Source: JAJRVH01 sp964505995
GTDB taxonomy: Bacteria > Pseudomonadota > Zetaproteobacteria > Mariprofundales > Mariprofundaceae
NCBI GenBank assembly: GCA_964505995.1
Contig: CAZDLB010000102.1
Location: forward strand, 1-6,136
Reading direction: 5' to 3'
Length of the DNA: 6,136 nucleotides
In this document: piece by piece, positions 5,456-6,136 of the stretch
Layout: every line of letters starts with the position of its first letter
Position numbering within the stretch: position 1 is the stretch's first letter
Translations under genes and position numbers: made by a program
Notes under the pieces: generated by a model
Told to the model about the DNA's origin: nothing
The model's input: only the letters and a program-made list of their open reading frames with translations
Databases searched by the model: none

Positions 5456-5536
5456 TTATCCATCGAGTGTCAGCGCCGCGCGCCGGCCTGCCCAGACGGC
5501 AAGCAGCGCAACGGCGATCCAGATGACATACCACAT
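5456..5536 (-). CDS. cydX: CydX, small subunit of cytochrome bd oxidase
   Basis: This 26-residue single-helix protein starts MWYVIWIAVALLAVWAG and ends LTLDG. The MWYxxWI start and its place directly behind cydB identify it as CydX, the small subunit that stabilises the heme region of the CydAB quinol oxidase. It is shorter than E. coli CydX (37 aa), lacking the charged tail, and has Asp25 near where E. coli has an Glu after the helix. A strong AGGAGG site lies 5 nt before the ATG and overlaps the cydB stop codon. It is short enough to be missed by automatic gene calling. Confidence 0.9.
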   Translation of the reverse strand: MWYVIWIAVALLAVWAGRRAALTLDG

Positions 5537-5541
5537 CGCAA

Positions 5542-5547
5542 CCTCCT
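5542..5547 (-). promoter_or_regulatory. Strong ribosome binding site of cydX
   Basis: AGGAGG on the minus strand with a 5-nt spacer to the cydX ATG is the best Shine-Dalgarno in the window. It shares bases with the TAG stop of cydB (5546-5548), so a ribosome finishing cydB is placed next to it. Confidence 0.8.
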
Positions 5548-6136
5548 AGTAGGCCGAATGTTCGTTCTCAAGGATCGTTCCGGGCGTGATGCGCCCGGAG
5601 AGCACACGGAAGACCCAGGCCGTGTAGCCGAGGATCAGCGGCACGAAGACTCCTGCGGCGATCAGCATCAGCCCCAGCGTCTGCCGGCTCGCGCTCGCAT
5701 CCCAGATCGTCAGCCTGTGATCGGGATTCAGGCTCGAGGGCAGCAGGAACGGAAACAGCGCGATGCCGGCCGTGAGAATGATCCCGGCCACGGCCAGCGA
5801 GCTTGCGACGAAGCGCACGCCATCACGCCGGACGAACAGCACCGCAAGCGCGGCAAGCATCGCCAGCAGGGGCACGATCCACAGCGCCGGATGCGCCTGG
5901 AAGTTCGCAAGCCACGCGCCGGCCTCGACGACGACCTGCTTGCCCAGCGGATTCGACGCACCGGCCGGATCGAGCCCGCCGGCCACGCGGTAGCCGGACA
6001 TTCCTGAAACGAGCCAGCCGCCGAGCGCGAACAGCGCCACCGTCGCGACCGCGAAGATGCGCGAGGCTGCAAGCGCCCGGGCCCGGATCGCGCCCTCGGT
6101 CCGGATCGCAAGGTAGCTTGCGCCCTGCATCGTCAG
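5546..6136 (-). CDS. cydB: Cytochrome bd oxidase subunit II, CydB (C-terminal half)
   Basis: The visible 196 residues are the C-terminal half of CydB (about 335-385 aa in the family), the membrane subunit that pairs with CydA in the bd-type quinol:O2 oxidoreductase. Recognisable features are MQGASYLAIRTEG (3-15), NPLGKQVVVEAGAW (62-75), LTAGIALFPFLLPSS (121-135), LTIWDASASRQTLGLM (142-157), VPLILGYTAWVFRVLSGRIT (165-184) and the family-typical HSxY C terminus (193-196). The 5' half and presumably cydA lie beyond the right edge. An ATG at 6130 is internal, as the frame continues upstream and the homologous region starts further in. The enzyme reduces oxygen at low concentration without pumping protons. 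It leads directly into cydX. Confidence 0.95.
   Translation of the reverse strand: MTMQGASYLAIRTEGAIRARALAASRIFAVATVALFALGGWLVSGMSGYRVAGGLDPAGASNPLGKQVVVEAGAWLANFQAHPALWIVPLLAMLAALAVLFVRRDGVRFVASSLAVAGIILTAGIALFPFLLPSSLNPDHRLTIWDASASRQTLGLMLIAAGVFVPLILGYTAWVFRVLSGRITPGTILENEHSAY

Noticed and set aside
4831..5526. A 231-residue plus-strand open frame opposite trxC, osmC and cydX
   Set aside because: It is antisense to three well-identified genes and its composition is typical of a reverse-strand shadow.
5372..6007. A 211-residue plus-strand open frame opposite cydB
   Set aside because: It is antisense to cydB, whose C-terminal motifs are unmistakable, and it has a highly polar Arg/Gln/His/Asp composition without domains.

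Overview
The window is dense, GC-rich bacterial chromosome with almost no non-coding DNA. The gene set (TcdA, YjjV/TatD, MarC, cytochrome bd with CydX, two-domain thioredoxin TrxC) points to a proteobacterium. Gammaproteobacteria is my best guess, but the class is an inference. I saw no tRNA, rRNA, CRISPR array or transposase gene.

Layout. (1) 1-1508, minus strand: a yjjV/tatD-type metal hydrolase followed by tcdA, joined by a 4-base stop/start overlap; tcdA runs off the left edge. (2) 1587-2180, plus strand: a MarC-family membrane protein, divergent from the first pair. Its promoter appears to put the transcript start on the A of its ATG, giving a leaderless mRNA. (3) 2178-2297: the whole gap between two convergent genes is one inverted-repeat element of about 116 bp flanked by TA, which looks like a non-autonomous (MITE-like) insertion. 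(4) 2301-6136, minus strand: nine genes in one tight run, reading right to left: cydB (C-terminal half), cydX (26 aa), an OsmC-family protein, trxC, three small membrane proteins of 84, 106 and 158 aa, a TPMT/halide-methyltransferase-family protein, and an RquA-like protein.

How the genes may work together. The nine-gene run is the most interesting part. It links a cytochrome bd quinol oxidase (low-oxygen respiration) to thiol and peroxide handling (OsmC, TrxC), to an uncharacterised membrane-protein trio, and at its distal end to a protein resembling RquA, which converts ubiquinone to rhodoquinone for fumarate-reducing anaerobic metabolism. Five of the eight junctions are stop/start overlaps, so the genes are probably translationally coupled. 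A combined low-oxygen, quinone and redox module is an inference from this gene order. The last gene has no obvious ATG and lies in the same frame as the preceding methyltransferase, separated by a single TAG codon.
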